The translations under genes and the position numbers were made by a program. 64,000 bases of DNA from Paenibacillus macerans (GTDB taxonomy: Bacteria; Bacillota; Bacilli; Paenibacillales; Paenibacillaceae): the NCBI RefSeq assembly GCF_023715465.1, contig NZ_JAMBOE010000001.1, forward strand, positions 885,462 to 949,461, given 5' to 3'. The notes beneath the pieces were generated by a model. It ran no database searches. It was given only the letters and a program-made list of their open reading frames with translations, and was not told where the DNA came from. Of this stretch, positions 27,519-38,603 are shown in pieces (the first letter of the stretch is position 1; each line of letters opens with the position of its first letter).

Positions 27519-28037
27519 TTATTCTTCCACACCGGCAACGGTTTCCGGCGGCGGCTGGTACGATTCCAAACGACGGAATCGGATGCCTTTTTGCTGCATC
27601 ATGGCCGTCACCTTGCCTGAATCTTTGGGATAAGGCCGGTGAAACACGATTTCCGTAATGCCGCTGTTGGCCAGCATGTTGGCGCAGGTCCAGCAAGGCT
27701 CGTCCGTAACGTAGACGCTGGAGCCTTCCCGGTCAATGCGATCGGTGAACAGCAGCAGGTTTTGCTCGGCGTGAATCGTGCGTACGCAGCGCTGTTTTTT
27801 CACCATTTTTTCTTCTCCGTTTTCGCTGACGACCTCGTATTCCTCCGCGATCATGCAGCCGGCTTCCGAGCAGTCGGGAACGCCTGAAGGAGCACCGTTA
27901 TAGGCCGTTCCGAGCAGCTTTTTGCCCTGGACAAGAACGGCTCCGACATGCCGGCGGCTGCAGCGCGACCGTGTTGATACCATATATGCGATATCCATGA
28001 AATACGTATCCCAATCTTTGCGTTGATCCGGATTCAT
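27519..28037 (-). CDS. comEB: ComE operon protein 2 / dCMP deaminase
   Basis: 172 residues. The zinc site of cytidine/deoxycytidylate deaminases is clear: His89-Ala-Glu91 (TIHAEQN) and Cys115-x-x-Cys118 (EPCWTC). It would deaminate dCMP to dUMP for thymidylate synthesis; it is not itself needed for transformation in Bacillus. It starts 19 bp after the comEA stop with RBS AGGAGAG. An extra Cys/His cluster (SRCSRRH, DCSEAGC) near the N-terminus is also usual for this type. Confidence 0.96.
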   Translation of the reverse strand: MNPDQRKDWDTYFMDIAYMVSTRSRCSRRHVGAVLVQGKKLLGTAYNGAPSGVPDCSEAGCMIAEEYEVVSENGEEKMVKKQRCVRTIHAEQNLLLFTDRIDREGSSVYVTDEPCWTCANMLANSGITEIVFHRPYPKDSGKVTAMMQQKGIRFRRLESYQPPPETVAGVEE

Positions 28038-28056
28038 CCCTTTGGCTCTCCTGTTC

Positions 28057-28800
28057 TTACAGTCTGATATATGGCTTCATTTTTTCCAGCATCTTGTCCC
28101 CGATCCCTTTCACCTTCGTCAAATCGCTTAAGGATGCGAAGGGGCCGTGTGCGGTACGGTAGTCGATGATGGCCTGCGCTTTTTTCTCGCCGATGCCGGG
28201 AATGTCCTGCAGCTCGGTAAGCCCCGCCTGATTGATGCTGATCAGGCTGGTGTCCACCTGCTGCTGCGGTGCAGCGGATGAAGCCGAGCTGCCGGCCGTA
28301 GAAGCGGCGGCGGCTGTTCCGGCCGCCTGTTCGCCCATATTCGGCGGGTTACCGGCAGTGGCATTGCCGGTTGCCGGATTGCCGGCAGTCAGCTCGCCTG
28401 CCTTTTCGGAGGCCGCACCGGCGGCCGAACCCGATGCTGAACTCGCTGCCGGGCCCGACGCCGTAGCGGTATTTGCCGCCGTCCCGCCCACAGCCGTTCC
28501 ATCCGTGCCGCCGCCCGCTGCACTCCCGCCGGTTATTCCCAAGCCTTGCGTCACTCCGCTCTGATCCGCCTTGCCGGCGTCCCCTGCCAAGGCAGCTCCA
28601 CCTGCCTTGGCAGCACTGCTTGCCGCCCCGCCTCCTGCTCCGGCAGACGCCTCCTCGGCCTGCAGCGCCGAAGCCACCTCGGCGTTCAGCGGAACCCAGC
28701 CTTCAATCCCGGCCGGTTTGCTTCCGCCAACCACAAGCAGCATCAGGCCGGCGCCAATAACGGCGGATACGACCGATGTCAGCACATACTCTTTTCTCAT
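28057..28800 (-). CDS. comEA: Competence DNA receptor ComEA
   Basis: 247 residues from ATG 28800 (MRKEYVLTSVVSAVIGAGLM). The frame also opens at a TTG at 28854 that has no good ribosome site. One N-terminal membrane anchor, then about 120 residues of Ala/Gly/Ser-rich linker, then the C-terminal double helix-hairpin-helix domain (SINQAGLTELQDIPGIGEKK, FASLSDLTKVKGIGDKMLEK) that binds double-stranded DNA. It holds DNA at the cell surface and passes it to ComEC. The long linker is notable; Bacillus ComEA has a shorter one. Divergent from comER. Confidence 0.95.
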   Translation of the reverse strand: MRKEYVLTSVVSAVIGAGLMLLVVGGSKPAGIEGWVPLNAEVASALQAEEASAGAGGGAASSAAKAGGAALAGDAGKADQSGVTQGLGITGGSAAGGGTDGTAVGGTAANTATASGPAASSASGSAAGAASEKAGELTAGNPATGNATAGNPPNMGEQAAGTAAAASTAGSSASSAAPQQQVDTSLISINQAGLTELQDIPGIGEKKAQAIIDYRTAHGPFASLSDLTKVKGIGDKMLEKMKPYIRL

Positions 28801-29019
28801 GTCCTGCCACCCCAATCTTAAAAGAATCTGCCCGATAAGGTCATGAAGATCCAATCAAGATGCATACATATTTATACAGGTGAAGTAGAAACGATAGGTC
28901 CGCCGGCAATAACCGTGGGCAAAGGGCCGTTCGTTTCTAACGTGAAAATCGAGTTCGCTGTGAAGTTATGATCCATGATGGCAACGAAAAGTGCGTCACG
29001 CACGGAAAGGGGAACCCGG

Positions 29020-29970
29020 ATGAAAGTCGCCTTCATCGGAACCGGATCCATGGGAAGCTTGCTGATTGAAGCTTTTTCGCGTTCCGGTGCGCTGCTCCCG
29101 CATCACATCTGTGCCAGCAACCGTTCTCCCCTCAAAACGAAGCGGCTGGCCCAACGTTATCCCGGACTAAAAATATACGGAAGCAACGCGGAAGCCGCAC
29201 GGGACAGCAAAATCATTTTCCTGTGCATCAAACCCCTGGACTACCCCGGGGTTATCGAGGAAATCAGGGATGTGCTCGATGACAAACAGATCGTCGTATC
29301 GATTACGAGTCCGGTGCAAATCGAAACTTTGGAGCAAGCCCTCCCGGCCAAAATCGCCAAAATCATTCCCAGCATTACGCACTCCGTGCACAGCGGAGCT
29401 TCGCTCTGCATGTACGGAAAGCGGATTCGGCACGAGGACCGTCTGCTGCTGGAGCAGCTGATGTCCTCCGTCAGCACCCCGTTTACGCTAAAAGAAACTG
29501 AGACTCGCATCGCTTCCGACATCTCCAGCTGTGGCCCCGCTTTCATCACCTACATGCTGCAGCTGTGGGCGGAAGCTGCCGGGGAGCAAACCGGCCTAAC
29601 GCGGGCGGACGCCATTACGCTTGGCTCCGAAATGCTGCTCGGAACGGGCAAGCTGTTGACCGAAGGCGGATTAACCACGGAGGAGCTTATCGAGCGTGTC
29701 GCCGTCCCCGGCGGCGTTACCGCCGAGGGGCTGGCCGCGCTGGAAGCCGGTCTTCGCGGCGTGTTCGCCGAACTGATCGGAGCAACGCACCGCAAATATG
29801 ATGAAGACCTCGGCAAACTGCACGCGCTGTTTAATCCGTCGTCACCTGGCGTTGAAGCGGCAGCCGATGGCGAAGGAGAAGAGACTTCTCCCTCCTCGCA
29901 TCAGGCGGCCGGCAGCCCCCTATCCAAGGCGGATCCGCCGGAAGGTTCGGGGGCCGCTACTCTGCCTTAA
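29020..29970 (+). CDS. comER: ComER, pyrroline-5-carboxylate reductase-like protein
   Basis: 316 residues from ATG 29020 (MKVAFIGTGSMGSLLIEAFS), preceded by GGAAAGGGG; the longer frame lacks a site. NAD(P)-binding GxGxxG at the start, SNRSPLKTKRLAQRYPGLKI, and the ProC-like C-terminal domain (SSCGPAFITYMLQLWAEAA, VAVPGGVTAEGLAALEAGL). The C-terminal 40 residues are Ser/Pro/Gly-rich. ComER is not required for competence in Bacillus; roles in sporulation or biofilm have been proposed. Divergent from comEA as usual. Confidence 0.92.
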   Translation: MKVAFIGTGSMGSLLIEAFSRSGALLPHHICASNRSPLKTKRLAQRYPGLKIYGSNAEAARDSKIIFLCIKPLDYPGVIEEIRDVLDDKQIVVSITSPVQIETLEQALPAKIAKIIPSITHSVHSGASLCMYGKRIRHEDRLLLEQLMSSVSTPFTLKETETRIASDISSCGPAFITYMLQLWAEAAGEQTGLTRADAITLGSEMLLGTGKLLTEGGLTTEELIERVAVPGGVTAEGLAALEAGLRGVFAELIGATHRKYDEDLGKLHALFNPSSPGVEAAADGEGEETSPSSHQAAGSPLSKADPPEGSGAATLP

Positions 29971-30016
29971 TGCCGGTGGCCTCCAATGCACCGCCGCTGC
30001 CGCAGGTCGCCGTACT

Positions 30017-32458
30017 TTAACCGACGACAATGTTGACCAATTTGCCCGGAACAGCGATCACTTTGCGGATCGTCTTGCCAGCCACAGCCTGCTGCACGTT
30101 CGGCAGGCTTAAGCTGTGTTCCTGCATGGCCGCCTGATCCAGGTCTTTGGAAATTTTCGTACGATCCACGATTTTGCCGTTCACCTGCACGACGATTTCC
30201 ACTTCCGCTTCGACCGTCCAAGCCTCGTCATAGGAAGGCCATGGCTCGTACGTGATCGTTCCGGCATGCCCCAGACGCTCCCACAGCTCTTCCGCCAAAT
30301 GGGGCGCCAGCGGGGACAGCAGCTGCACGAAGTTATCGGCTGCGGCTTTGGGTAAGGTATCCATTTTATAAGCATCGTTGACGAAAATCATCAGCTGGCT
30401 GATCGCCGTATTAAAGCGCAGGTTATCCAAATCTTCGGTTACTTTTTTGATCGTTTTGTGCCAGGTGCGTTTGAAGTCGTCGCTGCCGCCGTCTGTAGTG
30501 ATTTTCGGGTTCAGGCTGCCGTCCTCGGCTACGAAGAGGCGCCATACTCGCGACAGGAAGCGGTGAACGCCTTCCACGCCGTTCATGTTCCACGGTTTGG
30601 TGGCTTCCAGCGGCCCCATGAACATCTCGTATACGCGCAGCGTGTCCGCGCCGTACTCGCCCACGATTTCGTCCGGATTGATGACGTTGCCGCGTGATTT
30701 GCTCATTTTCTCGTTGTTGGTGCCGAGGATCATCCCTTGGTTGACGAGCTTTTGGAACGGTTCCTTCGTGGCTACCACACCGAGATCGTACAGCACCTTG
30801 TGCCAGAAGCGGGCGTACAGCAGGTGAAGCACGGCATGCTCGGCGCCGCCGATGTACAGGTCAACCGGCAGCCACTCCTGCTGCTTCTCTTTGGAGCACA
30901 GCTCCTTGTCGTTACGCGGATCGATGTACCGCAGATAATACCAGCAGCTTCCCGCCCACTGCGGCATCGTGTTCGTCTCCCGGCGGGCCGGCAAGCCGGT
31001 CTCCGGATCGGTCGTATTGACCCATTCCGTGACGTTCGCGAGCGGCGATTCCCCGGTGCCCGACGGTTTGATGGCGTCGACGTCCGGCAACACCAGCGGC
31101 AGTTGGTCCTCCGGCACCGGCTTCATCGTGCCGTCCTCGAGATGGAGGATCGGGATCGGCTCGCCCCAATAACGCTGACGGCTGAACAGCCAGTCGCGCA
31201 GGCGGTACGTAACTTTGCCGCGCCCTTTGCCGCTCTCCTCCAGCCAGGAAATCATTTTCTTGATCGCTTCCGCGTTGCCGAGCCCGTTCAGAAAATCGGA
31301 ATTGACGTGCGGGCCGTCGCCCGCGTAAGCTTCCTTCTCCAGGTCGCCGCCTTGGACGACTTCGATGATCGGCAGATCAAATTGTTTGGCGAACTCGTAA
31401 TCCCGCTCGTCATGCCCCGGTACGGCCATGATGGCCCCGGTACCGTAGCCGGCGAGCACATAATCGGCGATCCAGATCGGCAGCTTGGCGCCGTTCACCG
31501 GATTGACCGCGTAGGCACCGGTGAATACGCCGGTTTTTTCCTTCGCCAGATCGGTCCGCTCCAGGTCGCTTTTGCGCGCGGCTTGGTCTTGATAGGCCTG
31601 CACGGCTTCACGCTGGGCGTCCGTCGTAATCGTTTTGACCAGCTCATGCTCCGGTGCAAGCACCGCGTAGCTGGCCCCGAACAAGGTGTCCGGGCGCGTC
31701 GTAAACACAGTCAGCGCGGCGTCATGGCCATCGATCGCAAAAACGACTTCAGCGCCTTCGGATTTGCCGATCCAGTTCCGCTGCATATCCTTGATGCTTT
31801 CCGACCAGTCGAGCTCTTCCAGATCTTCCAGCAGCCGTTCCGCATATTCGGTGATTTTCAGCACCCATTGGCGCATCGGCTTGCGGATAACCGGGTGGCC
31901 GCCGCGTTCGCTTTTGCCGTCGATCACCTCTTCGTTGGCCAGCACCGTGCCCAGCGCAGGGCACCAGTTGACCGGCACCTCGGCCACATAAGCGAGACCT
32001 TTCTTATATAGTTGGATAAAAATCCACTGCGTCCATTTGTAATACTCCGGATCGGTCGTGCTGATCTCGCGGTCCCAATCGTAGGAGAAGCCCAGCGATT
32101 TGATTTGGCGCCGGAAATTGTTGATGTTCTTGACCGTAATGTCGCGGGGATGCTCGCCCGTATCGAGCGCGTGCTGCTCAGCCGGCAGTCCGAAAGCGTC
32201 CCAGCCCATCGGATGAAGCACGTTGTAGCCGCGCATCCGTTTATAACGGGAGACGATATCCGTCGCCGTATAACCTTCCGGGTGGCCTACATGAAGGCCC
32301 GCTCCCGAAGGATAAGGGAACATGTCGAGCGCGTAAAACTTCGGTCTGCCCGCCTCTTCCCGTGTTTTGAATGTGTGATGCTCATCCCAGTAAGCCTGCC
32401 ATTTCGGTTCGATGTCCTGAGCCCGGTAAACGGCATGAGGCGTGTTATTATCCGCCAT
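30017..32458 (-). CDS. leuS: Leucyl-tRNA synthetase
   Basis: 813 residues from ATG 32458 ([20 protein letters not shown]), ten bases after AAGGAGG. Class I signatures: [18 protein letters not shown] (HIGH-like) and [12 protein letters not shown] (KMSKS). The editing CP1 domain has the threonine-rich [15 protein letters not shown]. It charges tRNA-Leu. Expression is set by the T-box leader upstream. It converges with comER with only 46 bp between stops. Confidence 0.99.
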   Translation of the reverse strand: MADNNTPHAVYRAQDIEPKWQAYWDEHHTFKTREEAGRPKFYALDMFPYPSGAGLHVGHPEGYTATDIVSRYKRMRGYNVLHPMGWDAFGLPAEQHALDTGEHPRDITVKNINNFRRQIKSLGFSYDWDREISTTDPEYYKWTQWIFIQLYKKGLAYVAEVPVNWCPALGTVLANEEVIDGKSERGGHPVIRKPMRQWVLKITEYAERLLEDLEELDWSESIKDMQRNWIGKSEGAEVVFAIDGHDAALTVFTTRPDTLFGASYAVLAPEHELVKTITTDAQREAVQAYQDQAARKSDLERTDLAKEKTGVFTGAYAVNPVNGAKLPIWIADYVLAGYGTGAIMAVPGHDERDYEFAKQFDLPIIEVVQGGDLEKEAYAGDGPHVNSDFLNGLGNAEAIKKMISWLEESGKGRGKVTYRLRDWLFSRQRYWGEPIPILHLEDGTMKPVPEDQLPLVLPDVDAIKPSGTGESPLANVTEWVNTTDPETGLPARRETNTMPQWAGSCWYYLRYIDPRNDKELCSKEKQQEWLPVDLYIGGAEHAVLHLLYARFWHKVLYDLGVVATKEPFQKLVNQGMILGTNNEKMSKSRGNVINPDEIVGEYGADTLRVYEMFMGPLEATKPWNMNGVEGVHRFLSRVWRLFVAEDGSLNPKITTDGGSDDFKRTWHKTIKKVTEDLDNLRFNTAISQLMIFVNDAYKMDTLPKAAADNFVQLLSPLAPHLAEELWERLGHAGTITYEPWPSYDEAWTVEAEVEIVVQVNGKIVDRTKISKDLDQAAMQEHSLSLPNVQQAVAGKTIRKVIAVPGKLVNIVVG

Positions 32459-32565
32459 AATCGAAAATCCTCCTTGAACAACCATTTTGAACAAATATTT
32501 TAGTGAGGGTTCAAAAAGTCAGGTTTTCAAAAGATGACTTTTTGAACTGCCTTTTAAAATTAAAA

Positions 32566-32870
32566 AACCTCCCGCCCCCGTAGCGTATCATCGCTAGGGA
32601 CGAGAGGAAATTCCCGTGGTACCACCCTAGTTAGCTTCGGACATGCTTTGTCTTCGGCTCACTTTGCACCCTTAACGCGGGTGAAACGGCAATGTTCATG
32701 CGGCCGGCAAGGAAGCCGTCAGCGTATCCGCCGCTACCGCAATTGCACCGCACTCCGAGGCGAGTTCATTCCGCGGCCAACCGGCTTGCACCTGTCGCCG
32801 GCTCTCTGCATGGTCTGTCCGAAAATACTGATTCCTCATCACTGCTTTGCAATATCCAGCTTTAAAATTG
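32566..32870 (-). promoter_or_regulatory. T-box riboswitch (leucine) before leuS
   Basis: On the minus strand the leader has AGTGATGAGGAATCAGTA and AGAGAGCCGGCGACAGG elements, then GAACTCGCCTCGGAG, in which CTC (32762-32764) is the Leu specifier. The T-box sequence GGGTGGTACCACGG follows (about 32609-32625). A GC-rich terminator ends in TTTTTTAATTTT (about 32566-32605). Uncharged tRNA-Leu should favour the antiterminator. Confidence 0.96.
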
Positions 32871-32880
32871 ATTATAGACT

Positions 32881-32910
32881 ATTATATCCAATCCGTCTCC
32901 CCAAAGTCAA
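32881..32910 (-). promoter_or_regulatory. SigA promoter of leuS
   Basis: TTGACT (32905-32910) and TATAAT (32881-32886), 18-bp spacer, just upstream of the T-box leader. Confidence 0.85.
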
Positions 32911-32972
32911 CGGCAGTCTTCGGCTAAACCCGGGCACAGGAACGAAGGCTTCTGGCGCCGGATCACGCCGGA

Positions 32973-35255
32973 TCAACTCTTGTTTACCCGGCTTAGCAAA
33001 GCTTCCATGTCTTTTTCCCGAAGGCCGCCCTTGCTTAACGTGACAAGCGCACGCAGCGGCAGGAAATGAAGATCGGCCTCAGCGATATCAGCCGGTTTGT
33101 CTTCCGGAAAAATCCCACTGTTCAGCTTAAATTGCTCGATAAGCGCCAGCGTCAGCTGGTCCGGAGCGGCTTTCGTCAACAGATCGCCCAAAGTCGAATT
33201 GCGCGTAAATGAAGGCCTTATCTTGGCGGCACTCTCCACATAAACCGCTTCGGCTGCGGCGATATCCCGGGACGAACGTCCGATCATAATATCGAAGAAG
33301 CCGCTCTCTGCATGCCAGTCTCCCAGTTCCGCATCGTAATAAGCAAACGCTCTTTTGTTCAGCTCAAAAACTACCGTCTTCTCCTCACCGGGCTGAAGCT
33401 CGACTTTTTCGAAGCCCTTAAGTTCCTTCGGCGGACGAGCCACCGACGCTTCCCGGTCGCTTACGTACAGCTGCACGATTTCCTTCCCAGGCACTTCTCC
33501 GGCGTTTTTGATCCGCACACTGACCGTCAATGTCTCATCTTCCCGGATTCTGGAGCTGCCGAGCGTCAAACCGGAGTATTCAAACCGGGTATAGCTTAGG
33601 CCATGTCCAAACGGAAACAGCGGTTCAAGCGCCTTAGCGTCATAGTAGCGGTAGCCGACGAACACTCCCTCCTTGTATTCGGCGCGGTCCTTTTCGCCCG
33701 GGAAAAATAGATAAGACGGGTTATGCTCGAGCGCCGCCGGAAAAGTTTCGGCCAGCTTGCCGCTCGGATTGACATCGCCAAACAGCAGATCGGCCACCGC
33801 CCCGCCGGCCGCCTGTCCGCCCAAATAAGCCTCCAGCACGGCCTGGGTTTGGCCGATCCAAGGCATCTCCACCGGCGAGCCGTTGCTCAACACCACGACC
33901 AGATTGCTTTGGACCTTGGCCACCGCTTCGATCAGGCGAATATGATTATCCGGCAAACGCAGATGGCTGCGGTCATACCCTTCCGTTTCGTACCGATCCG
34001 GCAAGCCGGCAAAAATAACGGCAACCTCCGCCTTGGCGGCGGCTTCCGCGGCTTCCGCCAGCAAAGCGGCATCCAGTTCGTCATCGTCCGGACGGTATCC
34101 TTGCGCATAGGTGATTCGCGCCGGATCCTTTACTTTACGTCTGATTTCATCATAAGCGATATCCAGCTTGGTCGGTACGATATGCGAGCTGCCCCCGCCT
34201 TGAAATCTCGGCCGCTGTGCGAAGCCGCCGATGACGGCGATGCTCGCTTCCTTGGAGAGCGGCAAAATGCTCTGCTCGTTTCTGAGCAGCACCATGCTTT
34301 CGGCGGCCACTTTTTGGGCCAGGTCATGATGACCGGCAGCATCAAACGAGGCTTGCTCCCGTTTTGCCGCATGGCCTTTAAAGGCCAGCTCCAGCAGCAC
34401 TTTGACCGTTCTGTCCAACTGCTCTTCAGGGAGTTCCCCGCTACGCACGGCTTTAACAATCTTGGCGTCGCCTTCTCCGAGATTAAATGGCATTTCCAGA
34501 TCGAGCCCGGCCAGCAGACCGGCTACCCGCTCGTTTACCGCGCCCCAGTCGGAGATTACAGCGCCTTCATATCCCCATTCCTCGCGCAAAATATCGGTCA
34601 GCAGCCGCTTGTTCTCGGCGCAGTAATCCCCGTTTACCCGGTTGTAGGCAGTCATCACCGTCCACGGGCGGGCCTTTTTCACCGCACCCTCAAAGCTGGC
34701 CAGATAAATTTCCCGCAGTGTCCGTTCATCGGCAACGGCGTCCACCGTCATCTTACGGTACTCCTGATTATTCAGCGCAAAATGCTTGAGTGAAGTTCCG
34801 ACTCCCTGACTCTGTACCCCTTCAATATGGCTGGCCGCCATTTCCGACGACAAATAAGGATCCTCCGAGAAGTATTCGAAGTTTCTGCCGCAGAGTGGAC
34901 TGCGCTTGATGTTTGCGCCCGGTCCGAGCAATACCGATACACCCTCGGCCTGGCATTCCTTGCCGAGCGCTTCCCCCATTTGCCGGATCAAGGTCCGGTC
35001 CCAAGTACAGGCCAGCCCGGCGGCGGAAGGAAAGCAGGTGGCCGGCAGGCTCTGTCCCGCGGCCAAATAATCCGCATTTTCCGCTTCCTTGCGCAGGCCA
35101 TGGGGCCCGTCCGCCATCCTGATTGAGGGAACCCCCAATCGGCCTATTTCCTTCAAGCGCCAAAAATCCTGACCCGAGCAAAGGCTTGCTTTTTCCTCCA
35201 ACGTCAGTTGCGTGAGAATCCGTTCTATCGACTGTTCCATCATTTTCTCTGCCAT
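32973..35255 (-). CDS. Glycoside hydrolase family 3 beta-glucosidase
   Basis: 760 residues, no signal peptide. The GH3 N-terminal domain has [20 protein letters not shown] and [13 protein letters not shown]; the nucleophile is Asp236 in AVISDWGA. The second domain and a C-terminal fibronectin-III-like domain ([20 protein letters not shown]) follow. It hydrolyses beta-glucosides, probably cello- or related oligosaccharides, inside the cell. Its ATG overlaps the end of the GH13 gene by 16 bp, so the two are co-transcribed. Confidence 0.93.
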   Translation of the reverse strand: MAEKMMEQSIERILTQLTLEEKASLCSGQDFWRLKEIGRLGVPSIRMADGPHGLRKEAENADYLAAGQSLPATCFPSAAGLACTWDRTLIRQMGEALGKECQAEGVSVLLGPGANIKRSPLCGRNFEYFSEDPYLSSEMAASHIEGVQSQGVGTSLKHFALNNQEYRKMTVDAVADERTLREIYLASFEGAVKKARPWTVMTAYNRVNGDYCAENKRLLTDILREEWGYEGAVISDWGAVNERVAGLLAGLDLEMPFNLGEGDAKIVKAVRSGELPEEQLDRTVKVLLELAFKGHAAKREQASFDAAGHHDLAQKVAAESMVLLRNEQSILPLSKEASIAVIGGFAQRPRFQGGGSSHIVPTKLDIAYDEIRRKVKDPARITYAQGYRPDDDELDAALLAEAAEAAAKAEVAVIFAGLPDRYETEGYDRSHLRLPDNHIRLIEAVAKVQSNLVVVLSNGSPVEMPWIGQTQAVLEAYLGGQAAGGAVADLLFGDVNPSGKLAETFPAALEHNPSYLFFPGEKDRAEYKEGVFVGYRYYDAKALEPLFPFGHGLSYTRFEYSGLTLGSSRIREDETLTVSVRIKNAGEVPGKEIVQLYVSDREASVARPPKELKGFEKVELQPGEEKTVVFELNKRAFAYYDAELGDWHAESGFFDIMIGRSSRDIAAAEAVYVESAAKIRPSFTRNSTLGDLLTKAAPDQLTLALIEQFKLNSGIFPEDKPADIAEADLHFLPLRALVTLSKGGLREKDMEALLSRVNKS

Positions 35256-36925
35256 CTGAAAACCACCGCCTCATACGGTCTCAATGTTTGTTCGTCCCGG
35301 CCTTCGTAATTGGACAGGACCCGTTCGCCGTCCAGCGGGATTTCCGTAAGCTGCTGCAGAGAGACGGACTGCCCGGTAAAATTGCACAAAACGATCCAGC
35401 GTTCGCCGTTATAGGTGCGCTGATAGGCTCCGACCTCCTTGGATTCCATGCAAAGGTCGTCATAGTATCCGTAAACCAAACTCCGGTGCTCCCGCCGCAG
35501 CGCGATGAGACGACGGTAAAACTGCAGCACCGAATCCTCGTTTTTCATATTCTCCTCGACATTGATTTCTCTATAATTGGGGTTCACTTTGATCCAAGGC
35601 GTTCCGGAGGTAAAGCCGGCCTCCCGCTCACCGTTCCACTGCATCGGGGTTCGCCCTTGATCGCGGCTGCGTTTGCCGAGGTAGCTCAAAATCTCCTCCG
35701 CCGGCCGCCCTTTGGCCGTCTCATCCCGGAACAGGTTAAGGCTGCCGATGTCGCGGTATTCATGAATGGAGTCAAAAGGACCGTTGGTCATACCGATCTC
35801 TTGCCCTTGATAAATGAACGGCGTTCCCCGCATCAAAAAATAATACGCCGCAAGCATTTTGGCGGACAAGTCACGATAGGGCCCGTCGTTGCCGAATTTG
35901 GATACCGAGCGGACATGGTCGTGGTTTTCCAGGAACAACCCCATCCAGCCATGGCGGTTGGATTCCTGTTGCCATAACGACAGGGCATCCTTGAATTTTT
36001 TCATGTCCCAATCAACGAACTCCGCTTTGCCTCCGGGCTTGATGTCCAAATCCACATGGTTAAATTGGAACAGCATCGTAAACACGCCGTCCGTTTCATC
36101 CACAAAATCGCCGATTTGTTCGAGCGGCACCCCCGGAGCTTCGGCGACCGTAATCGCCCCTCTCGGCTCCAGCGCTTCCTGCTTCATCTCACGCAGAAAA
36201 TCGAGGATTCCATCCTGATTTAAGCTGACTTTTTCAATGGGAGCAAAATTCCGCCCTGGTTCGGCTGCAAGCTGGGGAAATTGGGGATTTTTCTTAATGT
36301 AGGTAATCGCGTCGACGCGGAACCCGGCAATCCCTTTATCCATCCACCAGTCGATCATCGCGTAGAGCTCCCGTCTCACTTCGGGATTCTCCCAATTCAA
36401 ATCCGGCTGCTTGGGAGAGAAACAGTGCAGAAAATATTCGCCGCTTTGCTCGTCGTACTCCCAGGCCGATCCGCCGAATCCGCATTCCCAGTTGGTTGGC
36501 TCCTTACCGTCTTTGCCCGGGCGCCATATATACCAATCCCGCTTGGGGTTGTCCTTCGCGGAACGTGATTCGATAAACCAGGCATGCTCGTCCGACGTAT
36601 GGTTGGCGACCAGGTCCATCACCAGCCGAATTCCCCGCTTCCCGGCTTCCGCAATCAGCTCGTCCATATCTTCCATCGTTCCGTATTCGGCCAAAATCCC
36701 GTGATAATCGCGGATATCGTATCCGTTATCGTCGTTTGGCGAATCGTATACCGGGGAAAGCCACAGCAAATCAATGCCAAGATATTGCAAATAATCGAGA
36801 CGTTCGATAATGCCCCGCAAATCCCCGATCCCATCGCCGTTCGAGTCCTGGAAGCTGCGCGGGTAAATCTGGTAGGCGATGCTTTCCTTCCACCACTGTT
36901 GTTTCTGTTCCTTCCGATCGTTCAT
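35240..36925 (-). CDS. GH13 alpha-glucosidase, oligo-1,6-glucosidase/maltase group
   Basis: 561 residues, cytoplasmic. Conserved GH13 regions: [16 protein letters not shown] (nucleophile Asp205), TVAEAPGV (acid Glu262), [10 protein letters not shown] (Asp336), and [20 protein letters not shown] at the start. In this subfamily a Val right after the nucleophile marks alpha-1,6 specificity and Ala/Thr/Gly marks alpha-1,4; here it is Ala206, which argues for maltose-type substrates. RBS GGGAGGG. It is downstream of a sugar-binding lipoprotein gene and has a cre-like site before it. Confidence 0.92.
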   Translation of the reverse strand: MNDRKEQKQQWWKESIAYQIYPRSFQDSNGDGIGDLRGIIERLDYLQYLGIDLLWLSPVYDSPNDDNGYDIRDYHGILAEYGTMEDMDELIAEAGKRGIRLVMDLVANHTSDEHAWFIESRSAKDNPKRDWYIWRPGKDGKEPTNWECGFGGSAWEYDEQSGEYFLHCFSPKQPDLNWENPEVRRELYAMIDWWMDKGIAGFRVDAITYIKKNPQFPQLAAEPGRNFAPIEKVSLNQDGILDFLREMKQEALEPRGAITVAEAPGVPLEQIGDFVDETDGVFTMLFQFNHVDLDIKPGGKAEFVDWDMKKFKDALSLWQQESNRHGWMGLFLENHDHVRSVSKFGNDGPYRDLSAKMLAAYYFLMRGTPFIYQGQEIGMTNGPFDSIHEYRDIGSLNLFRDETAKGRPAEEILSYLGKRSRDQGRTPMQWNGEREAGFTSGTPWIKVNPNYREINVEENMKNEDSVLQFYRRLIALRREHRSLVYGYYDDLCMESKEVGAYQRTYNGERWIVLCNFTGQSVSLQQLTEIPLDGERVLSNYEGRDEQTLRPYEAVVFRWQRK

Positions 36926-36967
36926 GGTAGCCCTCCCACTTTATTTCCAACTCTCTTTATAACAAGC

Positions 36968-36998
36968 GGGGGATAAGCCAGATGGCTTATCCCTCGGA
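36968..36998. other. Hairpin between binding-protein and GH13 genes
   Basis: GGGATAAGCC-AGAT-GGCTTATCCC is a perfect 10-bp stem. On the minus strand it lacks a T-run (CCCGCTTGTTAT follows), so it is more likely an mRNA-stabilising or partial stop structure that gives more binding protein than enzyme. Confidence 0.55.
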
Positions 36999-37020
36999 TT
37001 CTTTTTCTAATTAGAAAAAT

Positions 37021-37035
37021 ATGAAAACGTTACCT
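37021..37035. promoter_or_regulatory. cre-like site (catabolite control) upstream of GH13
   Basis: ATGAAAACGTTACCT fits the CcpA consensus WTGNAANCGNWNNCW at every position. It overlaps the last base of the binding-protein stop codon, about 95 bp before the GH13 start. Confidence 0.6.
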
Positions 37036-38348
37036 TATTTGGTCTTTTTCCAGTATTCCGCGAATTCCTTGGCAACGCCGGCACGATCGATGTTGCCGGT
37101 CAAATATTTCTGCAGCGTTGCTCCCATGGTCGGATAACCGTCCGGCGGGAAATACAGATTCATCCATTCCAGCGTTTGCTGCTTGTCCATGTAATACAAT
37201 AGCGACTGCGACAAGCTGTCTTCCGGAATAATTTTAAAGTTGTTGAACGCAGGAATCGCGCTGAATTGATTGACATAGTAATCCTGGCCTTGCTCGCTGC
37301 TGACCATCCAGTTCAAGAAATCTTTGGCGGCAGCCTGTTCTTCCGGAGTGGACTGTTCTTTGTCGATACTCCAATACAACGAAACGCTGGCCGAAATTTG
37401 GCTGTTGCCGTAATCATCGGCGTTGTTGCTCACAGGGACCGGCAGGAATCCGTATTCTCCATCCGGATCCGCTTCCTTAAGCTGCGGGTAAGCCCAGTTG
37501 CCCATAAACCACAACGCCGCTTCCCCGTCAGCCAACTGCAACGGTGCTTCATCGTATTGCGCGGAAAGCGGAGCATCCTTGGCCTTGTTGTATTGCTTCA
37601 TCAAATCGAAGGTATCCATCCAGCCGTTAAACACCGCGTTGTTGGCAAGATCGACGTTCCCGCTCTTCATGTCCGCAAGGAATTTGTGACGTGCATCGCG
37701 GTCCGAAGATTGGTCGGTAAACAGAATGTTGGCAAAATGAGCCCCCAGCGACCAATCGAGCGGAGTTACGGTGATTGGTGTAACACCGGCTGCCTCGATT
37801 TTCTCAAAAAGAGCTTTCAGATCATCGATGGTTTTAACGCTCGACGGATCGAAGCTGCTGCCTGTCACTTTATCCAAAACAGCCTTATTGTAAATAAAAC
37901 CGAAGGCCTCTACGGACATGGGCATACCCAGAACTTTATCATCATATGTAGCGTAATCCAGGGTGCCTGGAGATGCGTTCTTGACCCACTCCTGATCGGA
38001 CAAATCAAGCAGCTTGTCCTGCATCAGCTCCAGTTCCTGCCCAATACTCATTACAGTAGGAGCGTTGTTCGACGCATACAGTGTGGTCATTCTTTCATAA
38101 CCGTTCGCCCCAGACAGAGGTATAATGGATACCTTTACTTTGTCCTGCGCTTTGTTGTAATCGCTTACCATGGATTCAAACGGCTTCGCGATTTCTTCCT
38201 TACCGACCAAAACGGTAATATCAACCGTCTTGCCTGACGCCCCATTCTCCGCTGTACCTGCATTGCTGCTCTTGCCCCCGCCTCCGCATGCCGACAGCAC
38301 TGTCATAACTAGCGCCAAGGCGATGGAAAGAGAAATCCATTTCTTCAT
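37035..38348 (-). CDS. ABC-transporter sugar-binding lipoprotein (family 1)
   Basis: 437 residues from ATG 38348 (MKKWISLSIALALVMTVLSACG), preceded by GGGGGAAAC; the frame upstream of it is AT-rich non-coding. Lipobox LSAC-GGGG. The mature protein has the extracellular solute-binding family 1 look (NAPTVMSIGQELELM, YATYDDKVLGMPMSVEAFGFIYN, ADGEAALWFMGNWAYPQLKE). It would bind an oligosaccharide outside the cell. No permease or ATPase genes adjoin it; the next genes are the two glucosidases, so it must share a permease encoded elsewhere. Confidence 0.92.
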   Translation of the reverse strand: MKKWISLSIALALVMTVLSACGGGGKSSNAGTAENGASGKTVDITVLVGKEEIAKPFESMVSDYNKAQDKVKVSIIPLSGANGYERMTTLYASNNAPTVMSIGQELELMQDKLLDLSDQEWVKNASPGTLDYATYDDKVLGMPMSVEAFGFIYNKAVLDKVTGSSFDPSSVKTIDDLKALFEKIEAAGVTPITVTPLDWSLGAHFANILFTDQSSDRDARHKFLADMKSGNVDLANNAVFNGWMDTFDLMKQYNKAKDAPLSAQYDEAPLQLADGEAALWFMGNWAYPQLKEADPDGEYGFLPVPVSNNADDYGNSQISASVSLYWSIDKEQSTPEEQAAAKDFLNWMVSSEQGQDYYVNQFSAIPAFNNFKIIPEDSLSQSLLYYMDKQQTLEWMNLYFPPDGYPTMGATLQKYLTGNIDRAGVAKEFAEYWKKTK

Positions 38349-38406
38349 TTTGTTTCCCCCAGTCTTCGTTTTTTGAAATGATAAAATTTGTATGGGCTCA
38401 ATCCTT

Positions 38407-38445
38407 ATTATAAATGTATTCGTTTTTATGTCAAACGTTTTCATA
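38407..38445 (-). promoter_or_regulatory. Promoter and LacI/CcpA-type operator of the sugar operon
   Basis: On the minus strand TTGACA (38429-38434) and TATAAT (38407-38412) are 16 bp apart. TATGAAAACGTTTGACA (38429-38445) overlaps the -35 and has the AAACGTTT core of LacI/CcpA operators; it misses the strict cre consensus at one position. Repressor binding here would block polymerase. Confidence 0.7.
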
Positions 38446-38603
38446 AAATAAATTGGCGGTAAATTTAGATTTAATAACAATAAAAAGGGTCATAACCCGC
38501 GAAAATATAGTAACGTTAACATGTTCGAATGTACAAATAAAATTTAATCTGTTCATCACCTTTTTTTCTTCAGAACCGATTTGAAAAAAAATTTAAAACT
38601 CCC

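Noticed and set aside
36968..36998. Terminator between the sugar-binding protein and GH13 genes
   Set aside because: The hairpin is strong but lacks a T-run on the coding strand, so it is listed only as a structure.
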